Assembly: GCA_963759955.1 (NCBI GenBank)
Contig: CAVXCA010000082.1
Location: 19,906 to 83,905, forward strand
Origin: Roseiarcus sp963759955
GTDB lineage: Bacteria > Pseudomonadota > Alphaproteobacteria > Rhizobiales > Beijerinckiaceae
Reading direction: 5' to 3'
Length of the DNA stretch: 64,000 nt
This document shows positions 8,951-16,876 of the stretch, piece by piece; position 1 is the first letter of the stretch, and each line of letters opens with the position of its first letter. The translations under genes were made by a program, and so were the position numbers. The notes below the pieces were generated by a model. The model searched no databases. It had not been told where the DNA came from and saw nothing but the letters and a program-made list of their open reading frames with translations.

Positions 8951-8990
8951 AAAATCGATTGCAGAGCGGGAAGTCTTTGCAACCTCCCCG

Positions 8991-9041
8991 CGTCATGGCG
9001 AGGCTCGTCCCGGCCATCCCAAGGCGATTGCGCAGCAATCG
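8991..9041. repeat. REP-like sequence with adjacent 7-bp hairpin
   Basis: CGTCATGGCGAGGCTCGTCC followed by CGGCCATCC resembles the CGTCATGGCCGG/CCGGCCATCC half-sites seen again beside the IS copies. It is followed at 9025-9041 by a perfect hairpin, CGATTGC-GCA-GCAATCG. Non-coding. Confidence 0.5.
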
Positions 9042-9106
9042 TCCGCACGCGGCTCCGCCACAAGAAATTTTCGAGATCGGCGTCGTCGGCTCGGCGTGGA
9101 TGCCCA

Positions 9107-9116
9107 GCACAAGGCC
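9107..9116. repeat. Left target-site duplication of the two-IS unit
   Basis: GCACAAGGCC at 9107-9116 is repeated exactly at 11741-11750, immediately outside the outer ends of the two IS copies. The last base could belong to the IS end, so the duplication is 9 or 10 bp, a size seen for several IS4-family elements. Joining the outer flanks recreates a REP-like palindrome (GCGTGGATGCCC ... GGGCATGACGC). Confidence 0.7.
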
Positions 9117-10385
9117 ACGACTGTCCGGTTCATGATGAGCTCCAGTTTAGGGAGAGCTGCCGAGAGTCGCGCGGCGGCGGTTTTTGCGGTTGCTTGAGGC
9201 AGGTGAAGTCTCTTCGATGCATCAGGTTCGCGCGCACGAGTCGCGTGGTTTCGAGCAGGGTTTGATTGTCTTGCGCCATCTTTCGCAAAAGGCTCAGCAA
9301 CAGAAAGGCGATCAGCGCGACGGCGATCTGAATGCGCACGGCGTTCTCGGAGCGGCCTATGAAATGGGTGATTTTCAAGGTTTGCTTCATCACGCGGAAG
9401 AACAATTCGATTTGCCAGCGCCGCTTGTAGAGGTCGGAGATTTCTTTGGCGGGCGCGTCCAGATCGTTGGACAGAATCCGCAACGTCCCCCCGGTCTCCA
9501 TCGTCACGACGACCTCGCGCACCGCGCCTTGCATCGGATTCTTGCGGTTTTTAGCCTGACGGCCCGGCAGAAAGCCGGTTCGATCGCTGACGACGCCCGT
9601 TCCCGGCGCGACGGGCATGGATCGGGCCGAAAGGAGCGGCGTGTTCTTCTTGAACCGCGTCACGATGCGGCAGTCCGCCTCGTCGAGCGCGGCCCACCAG
9701 CCATAATCGTAATAGCCGAGGTCGAAGACATAGGTCGCGCCCGCTTCGATCGGCATCGCTTTGGCCGCGACGATGTCGTTGACCGTGGCCTCGGTGACCA
9801 TGTGATAGATCGGGCAGCCCAGATCGGGGTCGTAGACGAAATGCGCCTTGGCGCCGCAGACCTCGGCCGAAAAGCGCGCCCACTGCGTCCCTGCGCCCGC
9901 CAGATGCAGGCTGGTCGAGTCGATCAGCCGCACCGCATCGCCCATCTTGCGGCGCAGGCCGCGCGTCGCCATGCCCAGCATATGCATGAAAAGCCCGGAG
10001 AAAACCCTGGAATCCCGGTCGCGGTTGGCGTCTGCGAAGGTCGAGCGCGCCGGAGCGGCGCCGCCCGCATGATAAAGCCGCGCCTGATGGCTCGCCATCG
10101 ACGCTTGGATGTCGCGCAGCGAATGCGCGCCCGACAATTGGCCGAAAAGCAGCGCCAGCAACTGGCGCTTGGTGGTGAAACTGCGCGCCAATGCGTCGGT
10201 CCCGTGCTGCTCCACAAGCCGGTCAAACGAAGACCAGGGAAGCAGTTTCAAAACGTCGCGGAAGACCGTATTCGTATGGGGCACGGCGCTGATCCTTTTC
10301 ATGTCCAAGCAAGTCGCCAAACTCTGGAAATGATTAAAATCAACGCCGTGCGCCGGCGCCAGCAAAATCGAACCGGACAGCCTTG
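9116..10385 (-). mobile_element. IS4-family insertion sequence, copy A
   Basis: 1270-bp element with imperfect terminal inverted repeats. The left end reads CACGACTGTCCGGTTC and the right end reads, in reverse, CAAGGCTGTCCGGTTC (13 of 16 identical). It holds one transposase gene on the minus strand. A second copy of identical length follows 85 bp later in the same orientation. The right flank GGCTTGTCCC starts a REP-like sequence. Confidence 0.85.
9130..10302 (-). CDS. IS4-family transposase, copy A
   Basis: 390-residue DDE transposase, complete. The start at 10302 (MKRISAVPH) is used; the longer open frame crosses the IS end. Catalytic aspartates sit in RLIDSTS and FDLGYYDYG, and the C-terminal YKRRWQIELFFRVMKQ gives the Y-(2)-R-(3)-E-(6)-K signature of IS4. 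It differs from copy B mostly in one N-terminal patch (for example SSFDRLVEQHGTDALARS against SVFERLVEKHGTDDLVRS) and at one residue near the C-terminus; the rest is the same. No frameshift, so it may be active. Confidence 0.92.
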   Translation of the reverse strand: MKRISAVPHTNTVFRDVLKLLPWSSFDRLVEQHGTDALARSFTTKRQLLALLFGQLSGAHSLRDIQASMASHQARLYHAGGAAPARSTFADANRDRDSRVFSGLFMHMLGMATRGLRRKMGDAVRLIDSTSLHLAGAGTQWARFSAEVCGAKAHFVYDPDLGCPIYHMVTEATVNDIVAAKAMPIEAGATYVFDLGYYDYGWWAALDEADCRIVTRFKKNTPLLSARSMPVAPGTGVVSDRTGFLPGRQAKNRKNPMQGAVREVVVTMETGGTLRILSNDLDAPAKEISDLYKRRWQIELFFRVMKQTLKITHFIGRSENAVRIQIAVALIAFLLLSLLRKMAQDNQTLLETTRLVRANLMHRRDFTCLKQPQKPPPRDSRQLSLNWSSS

Positions 10386-10470
10386 GGCTTGTCCCGGCCA
10401 TCCACGCGGCGCCGCTTCAAGACCTTCAAGGTTGGCTGCGACGGCACGGCGTGGATGGCCGGGACAAGCC
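10386..10470. other. 85-bp spacer between the IS copies, with 22-bp inverted ends
   Basis: The first 22 bases (GGCTTGTCCCGG...CCACGC) are the exact reverse complement of the last 22 (GCGTGG...GACAAGCC). These are REP-like half-sites abutting the inner ends of both IS copies. The middle (CTTCAAGACCTTCAAGG) contains no gene. Confidence 0.7.
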
Positions 10471-11740
10471 CACGACTGTCCGGTTCATGATGAGCTCCAG
10501 TTTAGGGAGAGCTGCCGAAAGTCGCGCGGCGGCGGTTTTTGCGGTTGCTTGAGGCAGGTGAAGTCTCTTCGATGCATCAGGTTCGCGCGCACGAGTCGCG
10601 TGGTTTCGAGCAGGGTTTGATTGTCTTGCGCCATCTTTCGCAAAAGGCTCAGCAACAGAAAGGCGATCAGCGCGACGGCGATCTGAATGCGCACGGCGTT
10701 CTCGGAGCGGCCTATGAAATGGGTGATTTTCAAGGTTTGCTTCATCACGCGGAAGAACAATTCGATTTGCCAGCGCCGCTTGTAGAGGTCGGAGATTTCT
10801 TTGGCGGGCGCGTCCAGATCGTTGGACAGAATCCGCAACGTCCCCCCGGTCTCCATCGTCACGACGACCTCGCGCACCGCGCCTTGCATCGGATTCTTGC
10901 GGTTTTTAGCCTGACGGCCCGGCAGAAAGCCGGTTCGATCGCTGACGACGCCCGTTCCCGGCGCGACGGGCATGGATCGGGCCGAAAGGAGCGGCGTGTT
11001 CTTCTTGAACCGCGTCACGATGCGGCAGTCCGCCTCGTCGAGCGCGGCCCACCAGCCATAATCGTAATAGCCGAGGTCGAAGACATAGGTCGCGCCCGCT
11101 TCGATCGGCATCGCTTTGGCCGCGACGATGTCGTTGACCGTGGCCTCGGTGACCATGTGATAGATCGGGCAGCCCAGATCGGGGTCGTAGACGAAATGCG
11201 CCTTGGCGCCGCAGACCTCGGCCGAAAAGCGCGCCCACTGCGTCCCTGCGCCCGCCAGATGCAGGCTGGTCGAGTCGATCAGCCGCACCGCATCGCCCAT
11301 CTTGCGGCGCAGGCCGCGCGTCGCCATGCCCAGCATATGCATGAAAAGCCCGGAGAAAACCCTGGAATCCCGGTCGCGGTTGGCGTCTGCGAAGGTCGAG
11401 CGCGCCGGAGCGGCGCCGCCCGCATGATAAAGCCGCGCCTGATGGCTCGCCATCGACGCTTGGATGTCGCGCAGCGAATGCGAGCCCGACAATTGACCGA
11501 ACAGCAGCACCGACAGCTGCCGCTTGGTCGTGAAACTGCGAACCAGATCGTCGGTCCCGTGCTTCTCCACAAGCCGCTCAAAGACAGACCAGGGAAGCAG
11601 TTTCAAAACGTCGCGGAAGACCGTATTCGCATGGGGCACGGCGCTGATCCTTTTCATGTCCAAGCGAGTCGCCAAACTCTGGAAATGATTAGAATCAACG
11701 CCGTGCGCCGGCGCCAGCAAAATCGAACCGGACAGCCTTG
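10471..11740 (-). mobile_element. IS4-family insertion sequence, copy B
   Basis: 1270 bp with the same terminal repeats and orientation as copy A. The outer flank GCACAAGGCC (11741-11750) equals the sequence outside copy A's left end, as if the two copies plus their spacer had moved together as a composite unit. The left flank is a REP-like half-site ending GACAAGCC. Confidence 0.85.
10485..11657 (-). CDS. IS4-family transposase, copy B
   Basis: 390 residues, intact, same DDE and YREK motifs as copy A. Start at 11657 (MKRISAVPHAN). Relative to copy A the nucleotide differences cluster at about 11475-11600 (roughly 20 changes in 125 bases) while the rest of the gene is almost identical. That pattern suggests recombination or gene conversion between diverged copies rather than simple recent duplication. 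Confidence 0.92.
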   Translation of the reverse strand: MKRISAVPHANTVFRDVLKLLPWSVFERLVEKHGTDDLVRSFTTKRQLSVLLFGQLSGSHSLRDIQASMASHQARLYHAGGAAPARSTFADANRDRDSRVFSGLFMHMLGMATRGLRRKMGDAVRLIDSTSLHLAGAGTQWARFSAEVCGAKAHFVYDPDLGCPIYHMVTEATVNDIVAAKAMPIEAGATYVFDLGYYDYGWWAALDEADCRIVTRFKKNTPLLSARSMPVAPGTGVVSDRTGFLPGRQAKNRKNPMQGAVREVVVTMETGGTLRILSNDLDAPAKEISDLYKRRWQIELFFRVMKQTLKITHFIGRSENAVRIQIAVALIAFLLLSLLRKMAQDNQTLLETTRLVRANLMHRRDFTCLKQPQKPPPRDFRQLSLNWSSS

Positions 11741-11750
11741 GCACAAGGCC
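11741..11750. repeat. Right target-site duplication of the two-IS unit
   Basis: GCACAAGGCC, identical to 9107-9116. It continues into GGGCATGACGCG, the second arm of the interrupted REP-like palindrome. Confidence 0.7.
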
Positions 11751-11810
11751 GGGCATGACGCGCGGAGGTCGCGCAGACCTCAAGCCGACTCGCGTTCCGT
11801 GCGCATCTTC

Positions 11811-11850
11811 GTTTCCCCGGACAGCCGTGCGCGAGGGGGGAAGGGGCGCG
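11811..11850 (-). repeat. Palindromic 3' element, copy 2
   Basis: GTTTCCCCGGACAGCCGTGC through AGGGGGGAAGGGGCGC, the inverted partner of 8911-8950. It lies just downstream of the usp stop (11878, minus strand), as copy 1 lies downstream of the fixK-like gene. A shared terminator-like role for two converging genes is plausible. Confidence 0.6.
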
Positions 11851-11877
11851 GCGCCGTCTTGGCGCGGCCGCCTCGAC

Positions 11878-12759
11878 TCAATTGGCGAAGAACATCGGCA
11901 TGCGCGCGAGCGCGAGCGCGGCGCGCGTCGTCCCGCCGTAAATCCATTCGGTCGCGCGCATGTGGCCGTAACCGCCGAGCACCAAGATCGACGCGCCGAA
12001 CTGATCGGCTTCCTCCGCGAGCACCGTCGCGACGTCGCGACCGCGGCTGTGGGCGCGTTTGGTTTCGATGGGGATTTCGTGGCGCCCCATGTATCGCGCG
12101 ATGCTTGCGCAAGGGTCCACGGCGTCGCTGAAAGCGCTGTCTTCGGCGTCGACGGTGACGAATCGGGTCAGGCGCGCCTGCCGCAACAGCGGCAGCGCCT
12201 CGCGTAGCGCGCGCGTCGCCTCGCGGCTGCCGTTCCAGGCGACCAGCGCGCGTTGGGGAATGGAGCGGAACGAATAGCCGGCGGGAACGACCAGCACCGG
12301 TCGGCCCGAATCGAACAGGCAGCTTTCAAAAAACGCCCGCTCGATGTCGCCGCCGCCGTCGGACGACCAGCCGAGCACGGTGATGTCGGCGCTGCGGGCG
12401 TGACGCGCGCAGATGTCGCCGACCTCCTGCTCGAAAGCGTCGACGCGGCGCAGCTCGTTGCGCGAACTCAGCTTGCTGTAAATCGCCTTGAGCCGCCTTT
12501 CCGACTGCTCCGCCTCTTCGCTCGCTTGGCGCTGCGCGTGGATCCAGGCTTCGGGAACCTTCGCGGTGGCCAACGACATCGGATAGAACGGCACCAGCCC
12601 GAACATCAGCCCCGTCAAATGCGCGCCGAACGCCGAGCACAGCATGTCGGCGTAGATAAGCGCGTGGATGGCGGCGTCCGTTTCGTCTTGCGGCACAAGC
12701 ACGTCCCGGAATCCGCCCGCCGCGCAAACCTTCGTAATCGCCAAATCAACGGCCGCCAT
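11878..12759 (-). CDS. Universal stress protein, tandem UspA type
   Basis: 293-residue cytoplasmic protein. The N-terminal half begins FRDVLVPQDETDAAIHALIYADMLCSAFGAHLTGL, and the C-terminal half carries the clearer Usp nucleotide-binding signature (ILVLGGYGHMRATEWIYGGTTR), a variant of G-2x-G-9x-G-(S/T). A second GWSSDGGGDIE segment near the middle marks the end of the first domain. A perfect TTGAC-ATAA-GTCAA FNR/FixK-type palindrome lies 94 bases upstream, so expression under oxygen limitation is likely. It diverges from the cbb3 oxidase operon, an arrangement consistent with shared low-oxygen control. Confidence 0.88.
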   Translation of the reverse strand: MAAVDLAITKVCAAGGFRDVLVPQDETDAAIHALIYADMLCSAFGAHLTGLMFGLVPFYPMSLATAKVPEAWIHAQRQASEEAEQSERRLKAIYSKLSSRNELRRVDAFEQEVGDICARHARSADITVLGWSSDGGGDIERAFFESCLFDSGRPVLVVPAGYSFRSIPQRALVAWNGSREATRALREALPLLRQARLTRFVTVDAEDSAFSDAVDPCASIARYMGRHEIPIETKRAHSRGRDVATVLAEEADQFGASILVLGGYGHMRATEWIYGGTTRAALALARMPMFFAN

Positions 12760-12852
12760 GGCCCAAACTCTCCAGGAAACTGTCGCGCCGCCGCCCGGAT
12801 CGCTTTCGCGGCGCCGCTTGGTCGGAAGCTAGGCGCACGCCGCGGAAGGCTG

Positions 12853-12866
12853 TTGACATAAGTCAA
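12853..12866. promoter_or_regulatory. FNR/FixK box upstream of usp
   Basis: TTGAC-ATAA-GTCAA, a perfect 5-4-5 palindrome matching the CRP/FNR-family anaerobox pattern, centred about 100 bases before the usp start codon. Confidence 0.8.
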
Positions 12867-12936
12867 GCTGGCCGAATCGCGTTCGCCTCGCCGATCGTCC
12901 GCCGGCGCTGGGCGCGCGACGCCGAGTCGAGCCGTC

Positions 12937-12950
12937 TTGACCTAAAGCAA
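12937..12950. promoter_or_regulatory. Degenerate FNR/FixK-like box
   Basis: TTGAC-CTAA-AGCAA keeps one full half-site and a weak second half. It is 78 bases from the stronger usp box. It may be a weak secondary site or chance. Confidence 0.35.
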
Positions 12951-13319
12951 GCCCGCCGCCCCCCGCGCCTGGGCGCTGCGGCCCCGTCGCGGCCCGCCGC
13001 GCGCGCTCGCGAAATTGCAAGGCGCCCGATCCCCGGCAACGTCGCCCGCGCTGCGACAAGACGTCCTCGCGCTGCGACACACGGTCACATCGCGTCGTCC
13101 CGGCGCAGCGCCGCGGTGAGGCTTAGGCGCTTGGAAAGCCCGGGAAAACCGGGCCTAACGTCTCTTCGGGCCGCATCCGAAGCCATGGCGGCGCGCGCTC
13201 CGGGTCTGGGCTTGCTCTTTGGGGGGGCTAGACGCGCGCTTGCGCCAACGGTTAAAGCGCTACGGTCGAGGCGCATTCGTCGAGCGGGGGGTCGAACCGA
13301 CGAAAGGCGAAGCGCGCTA

Positions 13320-13333
13320 TTGATTTAAATCAA
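13320..13333. promoter_or_regulatory. FNR/FixK box upstream of ccoN
   Basis: TTGAT-TTAA-ATCAA, a perfect consensus site ending 64 bases before the ccoN ATG. This fits a class II activator position (-41.5) with a start site about 30 bases before the gene. Together with the FixK-like gene at 8148 it predicts low-oxygen induction of the oxidase operon. Confidence 0.9.
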
Positions 13334-13397
13334 GTTACGCGGAAGCTGTTCGTCCACGTTACGGGCGAAATTTCGCTAACGGTCCAGGGGGTTCCAT

Positions 13398-15047
13398 ATG
13401 CAGGCGGTCACGACGAGAAAGTCGATGCGCGGCGGCGAAGTCAGTTTAATCGCTGTCTTGGCCATCGTAGCGTTGGCGTGCCTCTACATCGCAGCCAAGA
13501 CGATCGAGCCGGCCTTCGCTTTTCACATGGCGCTCGGCGTCATTGCGAGCGCGGCGGGCATTTTCGCTATCTTCCAGCGCTACTCGGGCCGGGCGGCCGA
13601 AATGCCGCCGCTCGAAATCGACGGCAAGCCCAATTATAATATGGGGCCTGTTAAATTCACGACCATCATGGCCCTGTTCTGGGGCGTGGCGGGCATGACG
13701 GTCGGCATCTACATCGCCTTCGAGCTCGCCTATCCCTGGCTCAACATCGCCCCCTGGTTCAACTTCGGCCGCTTGCGGCCGCTGCACACCTCGGCGGTGA
13801 TCTTCGCCTTCGGCGGCAACGTGTTGCTCGCGACTTCGCTCTATGTCGTGCAGCGCACCAGCCGCGCCCGGCTCGCGGGCGATCTCGCGCCGTGGTTCGT
13901 CGTGCTCGGCTACAACATGTTCATCGTGCTCGCCGGGACGGGCTACCTGCTCGGCATCACCGAGAGCAAGGAATACGCCGAGCCGGAATGGTACGTCGAT
14001 CTGTGGCTGACCGTCGTCTGGGTCGTCTATCTCCTGGTGTTCCTGGCCACGTTGTGGCGCCGCAAGGAGCCGCACATCTACGTCGCCAACTGGTTCTATC
14101 TCTCCTTCATCATCACGATCGCGATGTTGCATCTCGGCAACAACGCGACGATCCCGATCTCGCCGTTCTCGTCGAAGTCGGTCATCCTGTGGAGCGGCGT
14201 GCAGGACGCGATGTTCCAGTGGTGGTACGGCCATAATGCGGTCGGCTTCTTCCTCACCGCCGCGTTCCTCGGCGTCATGTACTACTTCGTGCCGAAGCGG
14301 GCGGAGCGGCCGGTGTATTCCTACCGGCTGTCGATCGTTCACTTCTGGGCGCTGATCTTCCTCTACATCTGGGCGGGCCCGCACCATCTGCACTACACGG
14401 CTCTTCCGGAATGGACGCAGACGCTCGGCATGACTTTCTCGATCATGCTGTGGATGCCCTCATGGGGCGGCATGATCAACGGCCTGCTGACCTTGTCGGG
14501 CGCTTGGGACAAGCTGCGCACCGATCCGGTCCTGCGCATGCTGGTGGTGTCGGTCGCCTTCTACGGCATGTCGACCTTCGAAGGTCCGGCGATGTCGATC
14601 AAGACGGTCAACTCGCTGTCGCACTACACCGACTGGACCGTCGGCCACGTCCACTCCGGCGCGCTCGGCTGGGTCGCGTTCGTCTCGTTCGGCGCGATCT
14701 ACTGCCTGGTTCCCTGGCTGTGGAACAAGCGGGAACTCTATTCGACCCGCTTGGTCAACTGGCACTTCTGGATCGCGACTCTCGGCATCGTGCTGTACAT
14801 CACCTCGATGTGGGTGTCGGGCATCCTTCAGGGCCTGATGTGGCGGTCGTATACCCCGCAAGGTTATCTCGAATATTCGTTCATCGAGACCGTCGCGGCG
14901 ATGCATCCCTTCTATGTCATCCGTGCGCTCGGCGGCGTCCTGTTCATCACCGGCTATCTGCTGATGATCTACAACGTCTGGATGACGATCCGCGTGGGTG
15001 AGGAAGCAGCTGCTTCCGCCCAACCTTCCCTCCAGCCCGCCGAATGA
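13398..15047 (+). CDS. ccoN: cbb3-type cytochrome c oxidase subunit I
   Basis: Catalytic subunit that reduces oxygen to water and pumps protons, 549 residues with about 12 membrane segments. Likely heme and copper ligands are visible: H in RPLHTSAVIFAFGGN (low-spin heme b), H in WWYGHNAVGF and the HH pair in AGPHHLHYTALPEW (CuB), and the H-x-H of WTVGHVHSGALGW (hemes b3 and b). The cbb3-specific tyrosine is probably that of VYSYRLSIVHFW. Length matches the family apart from a slightly longer N-terminus. First gene of ccoNOQP-ccoGHIS, behind a perfect FixK box. Confidence 0.97.
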   Translation: MQAVTTRKSMRGGEVSLIAVLAIVALACLYIAAKTIEPAFAFHMALGVIASAAGIFAIFQRYSGRAAEMPPLEIDGKPNYNMGPVKFTTIMALFWGVAGMTVGIYIAFELAYPWLNIAPWFNFGRLRPLHTSAVIFAFGGNVLLATSLYVVQRTSRARLAGDLAPWFVVLGYNMFIVLAGTGYLLGITESKEYAEPEWYVDLWLTVVWVVYLLVFLATLWRRKEPHIYVANWFYLSFIITIAMLHLGNNATIPISPFSSKSVILWSGVQDAMFQWWYGHNAVGFFLTAAFLGVMYYFVPKRAERPVYSYRLSIVHFWALIFLYIWAGPHHLHYTALPEWTQTLGMTFSIMLWMPSWGGMINGLLTLSGAWDKLRTDPVLRMLVVSVAFYGMSTFEGPAMSIKTVNSLSHYTDWTVGHVHSGALGWVAFVSFGAIYCLVPWLWNKRELYSTRLVNWHFWIATLGIVLYITSMWVSGILQGLMWRSYTPQGYLEYSFIETVAAMHPFYVIRALGGVLFITGYLLMIYNVWMTIRVGEEAAASAQPSLQPAE

Positions 15048-15058
15048 GGAACTGAGCC

Positions 15059-15823
15059 ATGAGCAGCGGGACGCAAACTCCCAATACCGCGGGTATCTTC
15101 GCCAAGCACCATGTCTTGGAGAAGAACCCCATTCTCCTGGCGATCGCCATCCTGATCGTCGTCGCAATCGGCGGCCTCGTGCAGATCGTGCCTCTGTTCT
15201 ATCTGCAGGGCACGGTCGAGAAGGTCGAGGGCGTGCGGCCCTACACGCCGCTCGAGCTCGCCGGGCGCGACATTTACATCCGCGAGGGTTGCTATCTCTG
15301 CCACAGCCAAATGATCCGTTCGCTGCGCGACGAAGTGGAGCGCTACGGCCATTATTCGCTGGCGGCGGAAAGTATGTACGACCATCCGTTCCAGTGGGGT
15401 TCGAAGCGCAATGGCCCCGATCTGGCGCGCGTCGGTCTGAAGTACACCGACACTTGGCAGATCGCGCATCTCAAGGATCCGCGTTCGGTCGTGCCGCAAT
15501 CGATCATGCCGACCTACGCCTTCCTCGCGAATACGCCGCTCGACTCGCGCGAGATCGTCGACGTCATGCGCGCCAACCGGATCGCCGGCGTTCCCTATAC
15601 GGACGAGATGATGGCCAAGGCCGACTCCGATCTGAAGACGCAGGTCAATCCCGACAGCCCGGATGCGGCGGCGTTCCAAAAGCGCTACCCGAAGGCGCAA
15701 CTGCGCAAGTTCGATGCGGAAACCTCCACATTGACCGAGGCGGACGCGCTGGTTGCCTATCTGCAGATGCTCGGCACGCTGGTCGACTTCAAACTCTATG
15801 ACGACAAGGCCAACCTGCGCTGA
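15059..15823 (+). CDS. ccoO: cbb3-type oxidase monoheme cytochrome c subunit II
   Basis: 254 residues, membrane anchored by an N-terminal helix (NPILLAIAILIVVAIGGLVQIVPLF) with the rest periplasmic. One heme c site (CYLCHSQMIRS) and a candidate axial methionine in SIMPTYAFL. Hands electrons from CcoP to CcoN. It starts 11 bases after ccoN. Confidence 0.96.
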   Translation: MSSGTQTPNTAGIFAKHHVLEKNPILLAIAILIVVAIGGLVQIVPLFYLQGTVEKVEGVRPYTPLELAGRDIYIREGCYLCHSQMIRSLRDEVERYGHYSLAAESMYDHPFQWGSKRNGPDLARVGLKYTDTWQIAHLKDPRSVVPQSIMPTYAFLANTPLDSREIVDVMRANRIAGVPYTDEMMAKADSDLKTQVNPDSPDAAAFQKRYPKAQLRKFDAETSTLTEADALVAYLQMLGTLVDFKLYDDKANLR

Positions 15824-15835
15824 GGGGGGACGGTC

Positions 15836-15991
15836 ATGGGTTCAACGTATGAAATGCTGGCGCAATTCGCGCTGTCCTGGGGAATGATCTATTGCTTTGC
15901 ATTGTTCCTGGGGGTGCTGGTCTATGCGTTTTGGCCGGCAAATGGCAAAAATTTCAATGATGCGGCCCATATGCCGCTGCGCGAGGATTGA
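15836..15991 (+). CDS. ccoQ: cbb3-type oxidase small subunit CcoQ
   Basis: 51-residue single-pass membrane protein (MGSTYEMLAQFALSWG start, membrane segment about 13-33, tail ending MPLRED). It stabilises or tunes the cbb3 complex in other bacteria. Start ATG at 15836 with GAGGGGGG upstream; the stop lies 4 bases before the ccoP ATG. It sits in the classical position between ccoO and ccoP. Confidence 0.92.
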   Translation: MGSTYEMLAQFALSWGMIYCFALFLGVLVYAFWPANGKNFNDAAHMPLRED

Positions 15992-15994
15992 GCG

Positions 15995-16876
15995 ATGGCG
16001 ACGCTAGGACCAAACCAAGTCGATTCGATTACCGGCCAGACCACGACGGGGCACGAGTGGGACGGCATTCAGGAACTGAACACGCCGTTGCCGCGTTGGT
16101 GGCTATGGACCTTCTACGCGTGCATCCTCTTCTCCATAGGCTACTGGGCTCTCTATCCCTCATGGCCGCTGCTCACCGGTTACACGCACGGCCTGTGGGG
16201 AACCACGGCGCGCAGCAATGTCGCCATAGACGTCAAGGCGATCCAGGATTTGCGCGCGCAAACGGAAGCGGGCCTGGACAAGGCGAGCGTGGAGCAGATC
16301 GTCGCCGACAAGAGGCTGCTGAGCCTGGCGTTGGCTCACGGCAAGGCGGCGTTCGGCGAAAACTGCTCGCCGTGCCACGGCTCCGGCGGTCAAGGCGGCA
16401 AAGGCTACCGCAACCTGACCAATGAAGACTGGCTGTGGGGTGGCACGCTCGACGCCATCCAGACGACGATCACGCACGGCATCCGCGACTATACCGACAA
16501 GGACACCCGCACCAGCGCGATGCCCGCCTTCGGTAAAGACGGCATCCTGACCGCCGACCAGATTCAGCAGGTCGCCAGCTACGTGCGCACGCTGAGCAAG
16601 CTGGAGCCGGCGCCGGGCGTCGACGTCGCCGCGGGCAAGAAGATCTTTGCCGACAATTGCGCCGTGTGCCACGGCGAAGACGGCAAGGGCATGCTGGCGA
16701 TGGGCTCGGCCAACCTGACGGACGGCTTGCAGCTGTACGGCGGGGACTTTAAAGACCTGATCCAGACGATTACCTATGCCCGCAACAGCACGATGCCGGC
16801 GTGGGGCGCGAAGCTCGACCCGGTGACCATCAAGACGCTGGCGGTGTTCGTGCATAGCTTGGGTGCTGGAAAGTGA
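15995..16876 (+). CDS. ccoP: cbb3-type oxidase diheme cytochrome c subunit III
   Basis: 293 residues. N-terminal FixP-type region with DGIQELNTPLPRWWLWTFY and one membrane helix, then two cytochrome c domains: CSPCHG and CAVCHG heme sites, with axial methionines probably in SAMPAFG and STMPAWG. Takes electrons from soluble or membrane cytochrome c. Its TGA overlaps the GTG start of ccoG. Confidence 0.96.
   Translation: MATLGPNQVDSITGQTTTGHEWDGIQELNTPLPRWWLWTFYACILFSIGYWALYPSWPLLTGYTHGLWGTTARSNVAIDVKAIQDLRAQTEAGLDKASVEQIVADKRLLSLALAHGKAAFGENCSPCHGSGGQGGKGYRNLTNEDWLWGGTLDAIQTTITHGIRDYTDKDTRTSAMPAFGKDGILTADQIQQVASYVRTLSKLEPAPGVDVAAGKKIFADNCAVCHGEDGKGMLAMGSANLTDGLQLYGGDFKDLIQTITYARNSTMPAWGAKLDPVTIKTLAVFVHSLGAGK

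Larger units (their letters stand above)
12760..13397. other. 638-bp divergent regulatory region between usp and ccoN
   Basis: No gene seen. It contains two near-consensus FNR/FixK-type boxes, one degenerate box, a GCCCGG-gaaaa-CCGGGC hairpin at 13138-13154, and otherwise GC-rich non-conserved sequence. It is long for a simple divergent promoter, so an untranslated leader or small RNA could be hidden here. Confidence 0.6.

Noticed and set aside
9184..10620. 478-codon plus-strand frame across the IS copies
   Set aside because: Antisense to the transposase; repeated in copy B for the same reason.
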